Assembly (NCBI RefSeq): GCF_000745855.1
Contig: NZ_JQKD01000041.1
Coordinates: 1 to 46,890, forward strand
DNA from: Xenophilus azovorans DSM 13620
GTDB lineage: Bacteria > Pseudomonadota > Gammaproteobacteria > Burkholderiales > Burkholderiaceae_C
Direction: 5' to 3'
Length of the DNA: 46,890 bases
The position numbers were made by a program, and so were the translations under genes. The notes below the pieces were generated by a model. It searched no databases, was not told the origin of the DNA, and was given only the letters and a program-made list of their open reading frames with translations. Of the stretch, positions 26,902-35,648 are shown piece by piece (the stretch's first letter is position 1; each line of letters starts with the position of its first letter).

Positions 26902-27678
26902 ATGTCAGACGCGCTTTTCGACACCGCCACCGCCGACCTGTTCCGCACCGACGCCTATTTGCGCGAATGCCCCGCCCGGGTGCTGGGCCTGGACGCGCAG
27001 GGCGCGGTGGTGCTGGACCGCACCGTGTTCTACCCGCTGGGCGGCGGCCAGGCCGGCGATGCGGGCGTGCTGGTGCTGGAGGACGGCAGCGAGCTGGCCA
27101 TCGCCGACACGCGCAAGGCCAAGGACGCCGAGGGCCGGCCGACCGCCGCCATCCTGCATCTGCCCGCGCCGGGGCAGGAGGCGCTGCTCGCCCGCCTGGC
27201 GCCGGGCACGCCCGTCACGGCGCGCGTCGACTGGGCGCGGCGCCACCGCCTGATGCGCTTCCACACCGCGACCCACCTGCTGTGCCACCTGGTGCCGCAG
27301 CCGGTGGACGGCTGCTCGATCACGCCGGAGCACGCCCGGCTGGACTTCCACATGACCGAGGCGCTGGACAAGGAGCAGCTCGGCGCCGGGCTGGCGCGGC
27401 TGGTGGCCGAGGCTCATCCGCTCACGGTCGGCGCGGTGACCGATGCCGAGCTGGACGCCAACCCGCAACTGGTGCGCAGCATGAGCGTGCAGCCGCCGCG
27501 CGGCAGCGGCACGGTGCGCACCATCCGCATCGGCGCGGAGGAAGCGCCCGTGGACCTGCAGCCCTGCGGCGGCACGCACGTCGCCAACACGCGCGAGATC
27601 GGCGCGGTGGTGGTGACCAAGATCGAAAAAAAGAGTGCCACCACCCGCAGGGTGGTGCTGGGGTGGAACACCCCATGA
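26902..27678 (+). CDS. Alanyl-tRNA editing (AlaX-like) protein with altered C-terminus
   Basis: A 258-residue free-standing editing domain homologous to the AlaRS editing module; it deacylates Ser-tRNA(Ala) or Gly-tRNA(Ala). The N-terminal segment includes VFYPLGGGQAGDAG. Zinc ligands are visible in RFHTATHLLCHL and QPCGGTHVANT. The C-terminal signature is KIEKKSATTRRVVLGW, followed here by only NTP and a stop inside a 118-bp insertion. The second copy of the repeat, 118 bp downstream, would encode the same KKSATTRRVVLGW followed by Ala and stop, probably the ancestral end. The catalytic region is intact, so function is likely kept. Confidence 0.9.
   Translation: MSDALFDTATADLFRTDAYLRECPARVLGLDAQGAVVLDRTVFYPLGGGQAGDAGVLVLEDGSELAIADTRKAKDAEGRPTAAILHLPAPGQEALLARLAPGTPVTARVDWARRHRLMRFHTATHLLCHLVPQPVDGCSITPEHARLDFHMTEALDKEQLGAGLARLVAEAHPLTVGAVTDAELDANPQLVRSMSVQPPRGSGTVRTIRIGAEEAPVDLQPCGGTHVANTREIGAVVVTKIEKKSATTRRVVLGWNTP
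27627..27662 (+). repeat. 36-bp perfect direct repeat, left copy
   Basis: Identical to 27745-27780. It contains the hairpin CACCACCC-GCA-GGGTGGTG and encodes the conserved C-terminal KKSATTRRVVLG of the tRNA-editing protein. Together the two copies flank an 82-bp segment, giving a 118-bp unit that does not preserve frame (118 = 39 codons + 1). Confidence 0.9.
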
Positions 27679-27744
27679 GCGCAGCGAAGCACCTTTTTGG
27701 ACGGCGCTCACATCTGCGCCGCCAGGCGCATGTGACGCGCCGGC
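27663..27744. mobile_element. 82-bp palindromic insert between direct repeats
   Basis: This segment contains two hairpins. TGGGGTG-GAA-CACCCCA (27659-27675) overlaps its left edge. A longer one pairs GGCGCTCACATCTGCGCC (27703-27720) with GGCGCATGTGACGCGCC (27725-27741) around a GCCA loop, with bulges of one and two bases. Dense palindromes between long direct repeats suggest a small REP/MITE-like insertion or a replication-slippage product. It carries no coding capacity beyond a chance ATG at 27675. Confidence 0.5.
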
Positions 27745-27780
27745 AAAAAAGAGTGCCACCACCCGCAGGGTGGTGCTGGG
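27745..27780 (+). repeat. 36-bp perfect direct repeat, right copy
   Basis: The second identical copy. Read in the equivalent frame it encodes KKSATTRRVVLG and then, just past the repeat, Trp-Ala and TGA at 27788-27790. That is probably the original end of the tRNA-editing gene. Confidence 0.9.
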
Positions 27781-27833
27781 CTGGGCCTGACGCCGCGCCG
27801 GAACCTTTGCCCTCCGCCTGGCTCCGACCCGCC

Positions 27834-30032
27834 GTGCTGCGCCGCCTGCTCGCCCCCCTCCTGATCGCCGCCTGCGCCCTGCCGATGGGCGCCCTGGCGC
27901 AGTTCTCCGCCAAGGCGCCCGCCGGCCCGGTGGTGCAGACGCCGCACGTGCGCGCCGAGCTGCTGGCCCATGCGCCGCAGGGCGTGGCGCCGGGCGCCAC
28001 CGTCTGGCTGGGCCTGAAGATCACCCACCAGCCCGAGTGGCACACCTACTGGAAGAACGCCGGCGACTCCGGCCTGCCGACCGAGCTGCGCTGGACGCTT
28101 CCGCCGGGCCTGGCCGCCGGCGACGTGGACTGGCCGACGCCGCGCAAGATCCCGATCGGCAACCTGGCCAACTACGGCTACGAGGACACGGTGCTGCTGC
28201 CGGTGCCGGTGACGGTGGCGGCGGACTTCTCCGCCGGGCCGGCGGCCGTGCCGGTGAAGCTCTCGGCCTCCTGGCTGGTGTGCCGCAAGGAGTGCATCCC
28301 GGAAGAAGGCGAGTTCTCGCTGCAACTGCCGGCGCAGGGTTCCACCGCTTCGCACGGCAGCGAGTTCGACGCCGCGCTGGCGGCCCGCCCCGCCGCGCTG
28401 CCGCAGGCCCGCACGCGCATCGAGATCGCCGACGGCGGCGCCGCGCTGAAGCTGCACGTCGAAGGCCTGCCCGACGGCGCCCGCGGCAAGACGCTGGACG
28501 CCTATCCCGAGGAAGGCGAGGTGATCCGCAACGGCGCCATCGCCGGCAGGGACTGGACCGGCGCCTGGGACGGCGCCGCCTGGACCGCCACCTTGCCGGT
28601 GGCCGAGCAGCGCGGCGCCAGCCCGGCCGCGATGGCCTGGGTGCTGGCGCTGGACGGCACCGACCGCACCAGCGCCGCCGCGGCCGGACGACCGGTCGCC
28701 TGGCGCGTCGAAGCGCCGGTGAGCGGCGCCTGGCCCGCCCTGGCCGCGCCCGCCGCGGTGTCGCCCGCGCTGCAGGCCGCGCTGGCGCAGAACGCCGCGG
28801 CGGCGCCCGCCCCCGTGGCCGCGGCACCGGGTGCCACCTTCGCCGCGGCGCTGCTGGGCGCCCTGCTCGGCGGCCTGCTGCTGAACCTGATGCCCTGCGT
28901 CTTCCCGGTGCTGGCGATCAAGGTGCTGGGCTTCACCCGCGCGGCGGGCGACCGGCGCGGCCATCGCCTGGCCGCGCTGGCCTACACGGCCGGCGTGGTG
29001 CTCTCGCTGCTGGCGCTGGGCGGCGCGATGCTGGCGCTGCGCGCGGCCGGCGCGCAACTGGGCTGGGGCTTCCAGCTGCAGTCGCCGGCGGTGGTGGCGG
29101 CGCTGGCCGCGCTGTTCACGCTGATCGGCCTGAACCTGGCGGGCCTGTTCGAGCTGCGCATGCTGGCGCCCGCCTCCGCCGCCTCGGCGCAGCTGAAGCA
29201 CCCGGTGGCCAACGACTTCCTCTCCGGCGTGCTGGCGGTGCTGGTGGCCTCGCCGTGCACCGCCCCGTTCATGGGCGCCTCGCTGGGGCTGGCCATCGGC
29301 CTGCCGGCGGCGCAGGCGCTGCTGCTGTTCGCGGTGCTGGGCTTCGGCCTGGCGCTGCCCTACCTGCTGGCCGGCTTCGTACCCGCGGTGGCGCGCCGGC
29401 TGCCGAAGCCCGGGCCCTGGATGGAGACGCTGCGCCGCTTCCTCGCCTTCCCGATGTTCGCCACGGTGGCCTGGCTGGTGTGGGTGCTGGGGCAGCAAAG
29501 CGGCATCGACGGCGCCGCCGCCCTGCTGGCGCTGCTGGTGGCCGGCAGCGCGGTGGTGTGGGCGCTGACGCTGCGCGGCCGCGCGCGCTGGGGATTCGGC
29601 GCCGTGCTGGCGGCCGCCTTCGCGGCACTGGCGCTGGGGCTGGGCCCGAACGTCGTGCGCGAGGCGCCGGCGGCCACGCTGTCGTCCGCCGCCACGGCCT
29701 GGGAGCCCTGGTCCGCCGAGCGCGCCGCCCGGCTGCAGGCCGAGGGCCGGCCGGTGTTCGTGGACTTCACCGCCGCCTGGTGCATCACCTGCCAGTACAA
29801 CAAGAAGACCACCCTGGCCGACGCCGGCGTGCTCGGCGACTTCGCGCAGCGCAACGTGGCACTGCTGCGCGCCGACTGGACGCGGCGCGACCCGGCCATC
29901 ACCGCCGCGCTGGCCGCGCTCGGGCGCAGCGGCGTGCCGGTCTACGTGCTGCAGGCGCCGGGCCGCCCGCCGGTGGTGATGAGCGAGATCCTCTCCGCCG
30001 ACGAGGTGCGCCAGGCCCTGGCGAATCTGTGA
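27834..30032 (+). CDS. Thiol:disulfide interchange protein, DsbD/ScsB type
   Basis: A 732-residue membrane reductase that carries electrons from cytoplasmic thioredoxin to the periplasm. The GTG start at 27834 gives a clean signal peptide (LLAPLLIAACALPMGALAQ). An in-frame ATG at 27675 lies in the inserted repeat unit and would add 53 basic residues; TTG at 27807 is also possible. The N-terminal periplasmic domain has ASWLVCRKECIPEEGEFSL. The membrane domain of about eight helices has NLMPCVFPVLAIK and VASPCTAPFMG, its redox cysteines. The C-terminal thioredoxin domain has AAWCITCQYNKK. The layout is closer to ScsB than to classical E. coli DsbD. Confidence 0.88.
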   Translation: MLRRLLAPLLIAACALPMGALAQFSAKAPAGPVVQTPHVRAELLAHAPQGVAPGATVWLGLKITHQPEWHTYWKNAGDSGLPTELRWTLPPGLAAGDVDWPTPRKIPIGNLANYGYEDTVLLPVPVTVAADFSAGPAAVPVKLSASWLVCRKECIPEEGEFSLQLPAQGSTASHGSEFDAALAARPAALPQARTRIEIADGGAALKLHVEGLPDGARGKTLDAYPEEGEVIRNGAIAGRDWTGAWDGAAWTATLPVAEQRGASPAAMAWVLALDGTDRTSAAAAGRPVAWRVEAPVSGAWPALAAPAAVSPALQAALAQNAAAAPAPVAAAPGATFAAALLGALLGGLLLNLMPCVFPVLAIKVLGFTRAAGDRRGHRLAALAYTAGVVLSLLALGGAMLALRAAGAQLGWGFQLQSPAVVAALAALFTLIGLNLAGLFELRMLAPASAASAQLKHPVANDFLSGVLAVLVASPCTAPFMGASLGLAIGLPAAQALLLFAVLGFGLALPYLLAGFVPAVARRLPKPGPWMETLRRFLAFPMFATVAWLVWVLGQQSGIDGAAALLALLVAGSAVVWALTLRGRARWGFGAVLAAAFAALALGLGPNVVREAPAATLSSAATAWEPWSAERAARLQAEGRPVFVDFTAAWCITCQYNKKTTLADAGVLGDFAQRNVALLRADWTRRDPAITAALAALGRSGVPVYVLQAPGRPPVVMSEILSADEVRQALANL

Positions 30033-30142
30033 GGAATAGTGATGCCCCTGCTGCAGAACAGGTTGTCGCACGCACGTGAAAAAGCCGGTCTAAGCTGCGT
30101 CCACCAATGAAGATTCATCGCCCGAAAGGAGAACTTCGCACC

Positions 30143-30856
30143 ATGCAGAACGACACCGCGCCGTCCGCCGCCGCCGGCACCCGTTCGCAGCGCGCCGTAC
30201 GCAAGGTCCAGGCCGCCCGCGCCGCGCTGGACCGCGCTTCGCGCCGCGCCGTGATGGCCGCCGCCATGGCCCTGGGCGCCACGCTGCTGCTCGATGCGCC
30301 CGCGCACGCCGCGCCGGCCGTGGGCCAGCCGGCACCGGATTTCGTCGCCGTCGACACCGCCGGCCAGCGCCACAAGCTGTCCGACTTCGCCGGCAAGTAC
30401 GTCGTGCTGGAGTGGACCAACCCCGGCTGCCCCTTCGTGCGCAAGCACTACGGCAGCGGCAACATGCCGGCCACGCAGAAGGCCGCCACCGCCAAGGGCG
30501 TCGTGTGGCTGGCCATCAACTCCACCGAGCGCGCCGCCAGCGACTACCTGGCGCCCGAGCGGCTGGCCGCCTGGATGCAGGAGCAGTCCGCCGCCGCCAC
30601 GCACGTGCTGATGGACGAGGACGGCATCATCGGCCAGGCCTACGGCGCGCGCACCACGCCGCACCTGTACATCATCGACCCCAAGGGCGTGCTGGTGTAT
30701 GCCGGCGGCATCGACAGCATCCCATCGGCGCGCGTGGACGACATCAAGACCGCCACCAACTACGTGAACCAGGCGCTGGCCGAGGCCTTCGGCGGCAAGC
30801 CGATCTCGGCCGCGAGCACGCGCGCCTACGGCTGCTCGATCAAATACAAGACCTGA
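30143..30856 (+). CDS. Exported thioredoxin-fold / AhpC-TSA family protein
   Basis: A 237-residue protein. The ATG at 30143 follows AAAGGAGA at good spacing; an ATG 36 bases upstream lacks this. A long basic N-terminus (about 40 residues) precedes a hydrophobic signal (AAAMALGATLLLDAPAHA), so the mature protein is probably periplasmic. The fold signature is VGQPAPDFVAVDTAGQRHKL, with a single cysteine in WTNPGCPFVRKHY where thioredoxins have CxxC. A second cysteine lies near the C-terminus (AYGCSIKYK). This resembles one-Cys peroxiredoxin or resolving-Cys proteins. It lies 110 bp after dsbD and may be a client. Confidence 0.82.
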   Translation: MQNDTAPSAAAGTRSQRAVRKVQAARAALDRASRRAVMAAAMALGATLLLDAPAHAAPAVGQPAPDFVAVDTAGQRHKLSDFAGKYVVLEWTNPGCPFVRKHYGSGNMPATQKAATAKGVVWLAINSTERAASDYLAPERLAAWMQEQSAAATHVLMDEDGIIGQAYGARTTPHLYIIDPKGVLVYAGGIDSIPSARVDDIKTATNYVNQALAEAFGGKPISAASTRAYGCSIKYKT

Positions 30857-30868
30857 TCCGCGCAGCGG

Positions 30869-30887
30869 CCCTGCCCGCGGGGCAGGG
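30869..30887. terminator. GC-rich hairpin after the thioredoxin-fold gene
   Basis: CCCTGCCC-GCG-GGGCAGGG forms a perfect 8-bp stem just past the stop codon, followed by TTAG rather than a T run. It may be a weak or Rho-assisted terminator isolating the P450 gene. Confidence 0.5.
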
Positions 30888-30956
30888 TTAGCACGCGCCC
30901 GGGCGGGGCGGGGAATGGGTGACGATGCCGCCATCGTCTCTTCCTTCCCCGCGAGC

Positions 30957-33900
30957 ATGGCGCACACCGACACCATCCCCCAGCCCAAGGCCGACCCCTT
31001 CATCGGCAACCTGCGCGCCATCGACGGCGAAGCGCCGATCCAGGGCTTCATGCGCCTGGCGCAGACCTACGGCCCGATCTACCAGCTCGACTTCTTCGGC
31101 CACCCGCTGGTCGTCGTCAGCTCGCAGGCGCTGGTCGACGAAGTCTGCGATGAGAAGCGCTTCGACAAGCGCATCTCGGGCGCGCTGAAGAACATCCGCG
31201 ACTTCGCCGGCGACGGCCTGTTCACCGCCAGGACGGACGAGCCCAACTGGGCCGTGGCCCACCGGCTGCTGATGCCGGCCTTCGGCCCGATCGGCATCCG
31301 CGGCATGTTCGACCGCATGCTGGACATCGCCGACCAGATGCTGGTGCGCTGGGAGCGCTTCGGCCCCGCCAACGTGATCGAGGTGACCGAGGACATGACG
31401 CGCATGACCCTCGACACCATCGCGCTGTGCGCCTTCGACTACCGCTTCAACAGCTTCTACCAGACGGAGATGCACCCCTTCGTCGGCGCCATGGTCGACG
31501 CGCTGGCCGAGGCCGGCGCGCGCACGCGGCGCCCCGAGATCGCCAGCAAGCTGCTGCTGCGCAAGCGCCGCGCCTACGAGGACGACCTGGCGCTGATGCG
31601 CCAGGTGGCCGACGAGCTGATCGCCGAGCGCAGGCGCGACCCCGACGCGGCGAACAAGAAGGACCTGCTGGGCATCATGCTGCAGGGGCGCGACCCGGTC
31701 ACCGGCGAGGGCCTGTCGGACGAGAACATCCGCCACCAGATGCTCACCTTCCTGATCGCCGGCCACGAGACGACCAGCGGCATGCTGTCCTTCGCCACCT
31801 ACTTCCTGCTGAAGAACCCGCAGGTGCTGGCCAAGGCCCGCGCCGAGGCCGACGCGGTGCTGGGCGACGAGATGCCGCGCGTGGAGCACATCGGCCGGCT
31901 GAAGTACATCGAGCAGGTGCTGATGGAGACGCTGCGCATCTGGCCGACGGCGCCGGCCTTCGCGCTCAAGCCGCTGCAGGACGTGGTGCTCGGCGGCAGG
32001 TACCCCCTCACCAAGCGCGACACCGTGATGGTGCTCACGCCCATGCTGCACCGCGACACCGCCGTCTGGGGCGAGGACGTCGAGGCCTTCCGCCCCGAGC
32101 GCTTCGAGCCCGAGGCCATGGCCGCGCTGCCGCCCAACGCCTGGAAGCCCTTCGGCAACGGCCAGCGCGCCTGCATCGGCCGGCCCTTCGCGATGCAGGA
32201 GGCGATCCTGCTGGTGGCGATGATCCTGCAGCGCTTCGACCTGATCGAGGACGACCCCTCCTACCAGCTCAAGGTGGCCGAGACGCTGACGCTCAAGCCC
32301 TCGGGCCTGCGCATCCGCGTCAAGCGGCGCGGCACCGCCTCCTTCAAGCCGCGCGGCGTGCTGGCGCCGCAGAAGGCCGCCGCCCCCGCGCCGGCGCCCG
32401 CCGCGCCGGCCCTGGCGCCGGGCCAGCAGGCCACGCCGCTCCTGGTGCTGTACGGCTCCAACACCGGCTCCTGCGAGGCCTTCGCCGAGCGCATCGCCAG
32501 CGACGCCGCCGCGCAAGGCTACGCGGCGCAGGCCGCGGCGCTGGACGACCACGCCGGCAGCCTGCCCACCGAGGGCGCGGTGGTGGTCGTCACCGCCTCC
32601 TACGAGGGCCAGCCGCCGGACAACGCACGCCAGTTCGCCGCCTGGCTGGACGCCCTGGCGCCCGACGCGCTGAAGGGCGTGCGCTACGCCGTGTTCGGCT
32701 GCGGCAACCGCCAATGGGCCCGCACCTACCAGGCGGTGCCGCAGCGCTTCGACGCCGCGCTGGCCGCCGCCGGCGCCACCCGGCTGCGCGCGCGCGGCGA
32801 GACCGACGCCGGCGGCGACTTCTTCGGCGCCTTCGACGAGTGGTATGCGGGCCTGTGGGCCGACTTCGGCCAGGCCCTGGGCAAGCAGGTGCAGGCCGCG
32901 CCCGGCGGCGCGCAGTTGCAGGTCGAGCGCATCAAGGACGGTCGCGCCGCCCTGCTGCGCCTGGGCGACCTGCAGCACGGCGAGGTCAAGGAGAACCGCG
33001 AACTGGTCGACATGAACTCGCCCATGGGCCGCTCCAAGCGACACATCGAGATCGCGCTGCCCGAGGGCATGAGCTACCGCGCCGGCGACTACCTCTCGGT
33101 GCTGCCGCACAACCCGATCGGCGTGGTGATGCGCGCGCTCAAGCGCTTCGACCTGGCCTCCGACAGCCAGATCATCATCCGCAAGCCCGACAGCAGCCTC
33201 ACCTCGCTGCCGGTGGACCACCCCGTCAATGCCAGCGAGGTGCTGTTCCACTACGTCGAACTGGCCCAGCCCGCCACCCGCGGCCAGGTGGCTGCCCTGG
33301 CCGACGCCACCGAAGGCCCGCAGCAGGCCGAACTGCGCGCCCTGGCCGAGGAAGGCGCCTACCAGCGCGACGTGCTGGCCAAGCGCGTCAGCGTGCTCGA
33401 GCTGCTGGAGCGCTACCCGGCCTGCGGCCTGGGGCTGGCCGCCTTCCTGGAGATGCTGCCGCCGGCGCGGGCGCGCCAGTACTCGATCTCCTCCTCGCCG
33501 CTGTGGAACCCCGAGCGCTGCACGCTCACCGTGGCGGTGGTGGACGCGCCCGCGCTGTCGGGCCGCGGGCGCTACCAGGGCATGGCCTCCACCTACCTCG
33601 CCAACTGCGCACCGGGCACGCGCGTGGTGGTGGCGGTGCGCTCGTCCAACGACAACTTCCATCCGCCCGCCTCGCCCGAGGTGCCGATGATCATGGTCTG
33701 CGCCGGCACCGGCCTGGCGCCCTTCCGCGGCTTCCTGCAGGAGCGCGCCATGCAGGCGCTGAGCGGGCGCAGCGTGGCGCGCTCGCTGCTGTTCTTCGGC
33801 TGCGACCACCCCGACGTCGACTTCCTCTACAAGGACGAGCTGGCTGCCTGGGAGGCGGCCGGCGTGGTCAGCGTGCGGCCGGCCTTCTTCAAGGCGCCGG

Positions 33901-34142
33901 AGGGCGGCGTCAGCTTCGTGCAGCACCGGCTCTGGCAGGACCGCGCCGACGTGTCCGAGCTGTTCCGCAGGGGCGCGCACGTGTATGTCTGCGGCGACGG
34001 CCGCCACATGGCGCCCGCCGTGCGCGAGACCTTCGTGCGCATCTACCAGGAAGCCGTGGGCGCCACGCCCGAGGCGGCCGAGGCCTGGGTCGAGAAGATC
34101 GAGCGCGAGAGCGGGCGCTACGTGTCCGACGTGTTCGCCTAG
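30957..34142 (+). CDS. Self-sufficient cytochrome P450/NADPH-P450 reductase (CYP102 family)
   Basis: A 1061-residue natural fusion similar to P450 BM3. The haem domain (about 1-465) has the oxygen-activation helix [10 protein letters not shown] (A268-T273) and the haem cysteine Cys406 in [12 protein letters not shown]. Phe89 in DGLFT corresponds to BM3 Phe87. An Ala/Pro linker leads to the FMN domain ([19 protein letters not shown]), then FAD (RQYSISSSP) and NADPH ([16 protein letters not shown]) domains. Such enzymes hydroxylate medium/long-chain fatty acids near the omega end. The BM3 carboxylate anchors Arg47 and Tyr51 align with His49 and Val53, so substrate preference may differ. The ATG at 30957 matches BM3 length; an upstream ATG adds 14 residues. 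hemE follows after 43 bp. Confidence 0.95.
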   Translation: MAHTDTIPQPKADPFIGNLRAIDGEAPIQGFMRLAQTYGPIYQLDFFGHPLVVVSSQALVDEVCDEKRFDKRISGALKNIRDFAGDGLFTARTDEPNWAVAHRLLMPAFGPIGIRGMFDRMLDIADQMLVRWERFGPANVIEVTEDMTRMTLDTIALCAFDYRFNSFYQTEMHPFVGAMVDALAEAGARTRRPEIASKLLLRKRRAYEDDLALMRQVADELIAERRRDPDAANKKDLLGIMLQGRDPVTGEGLSDENIRHQMLTFLIAGHETTSGMLSFATYFLLKNPQVLAKARAEADAVLGDEMPRVEHIGRLKYIEQVLMETLRIWPTAPAFALKPLQDVVLGGRYPLTKRDTVMVLTPMLHRDTAVWGEDVEAFRPERFEPEAMAALPPNAWKPFGNGQRACIGRPFAMQEAILLVAMILQRFDLIEDDPSYQLKVAETLTLKPSGLRIRVKRRGTASFKPRGVLAPQKAAAPAPAPAAPALAPGQQATPLLVLYGSNTGSCEAFAERIASDAAAQGYAAQAAALDDHAGSLPTEGAVVVVTASYEGQPPDNARQFAAWLDALAPDALKGVRYAVFGCGNRQWARTYQAVPQRFDAALAAAGATRLRARGETDAGGDFFGAFDEWYAGLWADFGQALGKQVQAAPGGAQLQVERIKDGRAALLRLGDLQHGEVKENRELVDMNSPMGRSKRHIEIALPEGMSYRAGDYLSVLPHNPIGVVMRALKRFDLASDSQIIIRKPDSSLTSLPVDHPVNASEVLFHYVELAQPATRGQVAALADATEGPQQAELRALAEEGAYQRDVLAKRVSVLELLERYPACGLGLAAFLEMLPPARARQYSISSSPLWNPERCTLTVAVVDAPALSGRGRYQGMASTYLANCAPGTRVVVAVRSSNDNFHPPASPEVPMIMVCAGTGLAPFRGFLQERAMQALSGRSVARSLLFFGCDHPDVDFLYKDELAAWEAAGVVSVRPAFFKAPEGGVSFVQHRLWQDRADVSELFRRGAHVYVCGDGRHMAPAVRETFVRIYQEAVGATPEAAEAWVEKIERESGRYVSDVFA

Positions 34143-34185
34143 CAGCGCCCCCGGCCGGCGCAGGCATCGGGGCGACAATCCGCCG

Positions 34186-35307
34186 ATGCCTTTCGCCCCG
34201 CTGAAGAACGACACCTTCCTGCGCGCCTGCCGGCGCCAGGCCACCGATCACACGCCGGTCTGGCTGATGCGCCAGGCCGGGCGCTACCTGCCCGAATACG
34301 TGGCGACGCGGGCGAAGGCCGGCAGCTTCATGGGGCTGGCGACGAACGTGGACTTCGCCACCGAGGTCACGCTGCAGCCGCTGGAGCGCTTCCCGCTGGA
34401 CGCGGCGATCCTGTTCTCCGACATCCTCACGGTGCCCGACGCGATGGGGCTGGGCCTGTCCTTCGAGGCCGGCGAAGGCCCGCGCTTCGCCCGGCCGGTG
34501 CGTGACGAGGCCGCCGTGGCCGCGCTGGCCGTGCCCGACCTGGAGCGGCTGCGCTACGTGTTCGACGCCGTCGCCTCCATCCGCCGCGCGCTGGCCGGCC
34601 GGGTGCCGCTGATCGGCTTCTCGGGCAGCCCCTGGACGCTGGCCTGCTACATGGTCGAGGGCGCCGGCTCCAGCGACTACCGGCTGGTCAAGTCCATGCT
34701 CTACGGCCGGCCCGACCTGATGCACCGCATCCTGGCAGTCAACGCCGACGCGGTGGCGGCGTACCTCAACGCCCAGATCGACGCCGGCGCGCAGGCGGTG
34801 ATGGTCTTCGACAGTTGGGGCGGCGTGCTGGCCGACGGGGCCTTCCAGGATTTCAGCCTGGCCTACACGGCGCGCGTGCTGGCGCAGCTCAAGCGCCATG
34901 GCCCCGACGGGCAGGACGTGCCACGCGTCGTCTTCACCAAGGGCGGCGGCCTGTGGCTGGCGGAGATGGGCGCGCTGGACTGCGAGGTGCTGGGCCTGGA
35001 CTGGACGGTGAACCTGGGCGCCGCCCGTGCGCAGGTGGGCGAGCACGGCCCGCGGGCCAAGGCGCTACAGGGCAACTTGGACCCGAACGTGCTCTTCGCG
35101 CCCCCCGAACGCATCGAAACCGAGGCCCGGAAGGTGCTCGACAGCTTCGGCGTCCCGCACACCGACGCCGCGTCGCCGGGCCCCGCGCACATCTTCAACC
35201 TGGGGCACGGCATCAGCCAGTTCACGCCGCCGGAACACGTGGCGGCACTGGTCGGCGCAGTGCACGCTCACTCACGCGCGCTGCGCGCCGCGCAGGCCGG
35301 CCGCTGA
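34186..35307 (+). CDS. hemE: Uroporphyrinogen decarboxylase
   Basis: A 373-residue cytosolic enzyme converting uroporphyrinogen III to coproporphyrinogen III in haem synthesis. Diagnostic motifs are [15 protein letters not shown] at the N-terminus, [17 protein letters not shown] and [17 protein letters not shown]-terminal [15 protein letters not shown] is also conserved. It lies 43 bp after the P450 gene and could be cotranscribed with it, although hemE next to priA is the more expected core arrangement. Confidence 0.96.
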   Translation: MPFAPLKNDTFLRACRRQATDHTPVWLMRQAGRYLPEYVATRAKAGSFMGLATNVDFATEVTLQPLERFPLDAAILFSDILTVPDAMGLGLSFEAGEGPRFARPVRDEAAVAALAVPDLERLRYVFDAVASIRRALAGRVPLIGFSGSPWTLACYMVEGAGSSDYRLVKSMLYGRPDLMHRILAVNADAVAAYLNAQIDAGAQAVMVFDSWGGVLADGAFQDFSLAYTARVLAQLKRHGPDGQDVPRVVFTKGGGLWLAEMGALDCEVLGLDWTVNLGAARAQVGEHGPRAKALQGNLDPNVLFAPPERIETEARKVLDSFGVPHTDAASPGPAHIFNLGHGISQFTPPEHVAALVGAVHAHSRALRAAQAGR

Positions 35308-35381
35308 TTGTGATAGTTTGTAAATTCGGTTTTGCGACGTCGCGATTTGTCAAGACTGAAAACGTGAGGAGCGGCTGACTT

Positions 35382-35468
35382 ATGCACACCGGTACTGCTG
35401 CGGCGCGCAAAAATTCCGCTTCGCAGAATGCCGCCGCTACCAAAGCGATAGCGTGCACAAGTGGTTGA
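35382..35468 (+). CDS. Possible 28-residue leader peptide or small protein
   Basis: An ATG preceded by a strong GAGGAG (35366-35371, 10-base spacing) opens 28 codons ending TGA: MHTGTAAARKNSASQNAAAT then KAIACTSG. It lies in the unusually AT-rich hemE-priA gap (35308-35648). The peptide is polar with no membrane segment. It could be a real small protein, a leader peptide or chance. Confidence 0.3.
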   Translation: MHTGTAAARKNSASQNAAATKAIACTSG

Positions 35469-35525
35469 TTTCAAAGGATTTTCCATCTTTGCCCTTTTTG
35501 CGTGCAAAACGGCGGAAGCCTTGAT

Positions 35526-35548
35526 CCATGCGCCTTCGGGGCGCATGG
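35526..35548. terminator. Hairpin with TTCG-type loop upstream of priA
   Basis: CCATGCGCC (35526-35534) and GGCGCATGG (35540-35548) form a perfect 9-bp stem closed by a TTCGG loop, similar to stable UUCG tetraloops. No T run follows. It could end hemE transcription in part or shape the priA leader. Confidence 0.45.
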
Positions 35549-35567
35549 GGCCGCTCTATCAACAAAG

Positions 35568-35576
35568 TTATCCACA
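35568..35576 (+). promoter_or_regulatory. Perfect DnaA box upstream of priA
   Basis: TTATCCACA matches the strict DnaA consensus and lies 73 bp before the priA start in an AT-rich gap. It is a single box, so an origin is not implied; DnaA control of priA is one possible reading. Confidence 0.35.
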
Positions 35577-35648
35577 TCTTCTTTGGATGAAGCGCAAAGC
35601 GCCGTGGAATCAACGACTTAAGGCCGCTTGCTGAGACGGAATGTAGAA

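Noticed and set aside
27675-27833. ATG at 27675 as the start of the DsbD-type protein
   Set aside because: It lies inside the 118-bp insertion, would add 53 basic residues before the signal peptide and is probably an accident of the insertion. A GTG at 27834 gives a normal signal peptide.
30888-34244. Open frame of over 1100 codons on the minus strand opposite the P450 gene
   Set aside because: It is the antisense shadow of a GC-rich gene. Its translation is a low-complexity His/Gln/Arg/Val-rich string with no motifs, while the plus strand has all CYP102 signatures.
35568-35576. Replication origin near priA
   Set aside because: A single DnaA box without a cluster, AT-rich unwinding element or dnaA/dnaN neighbours does not support an origin.
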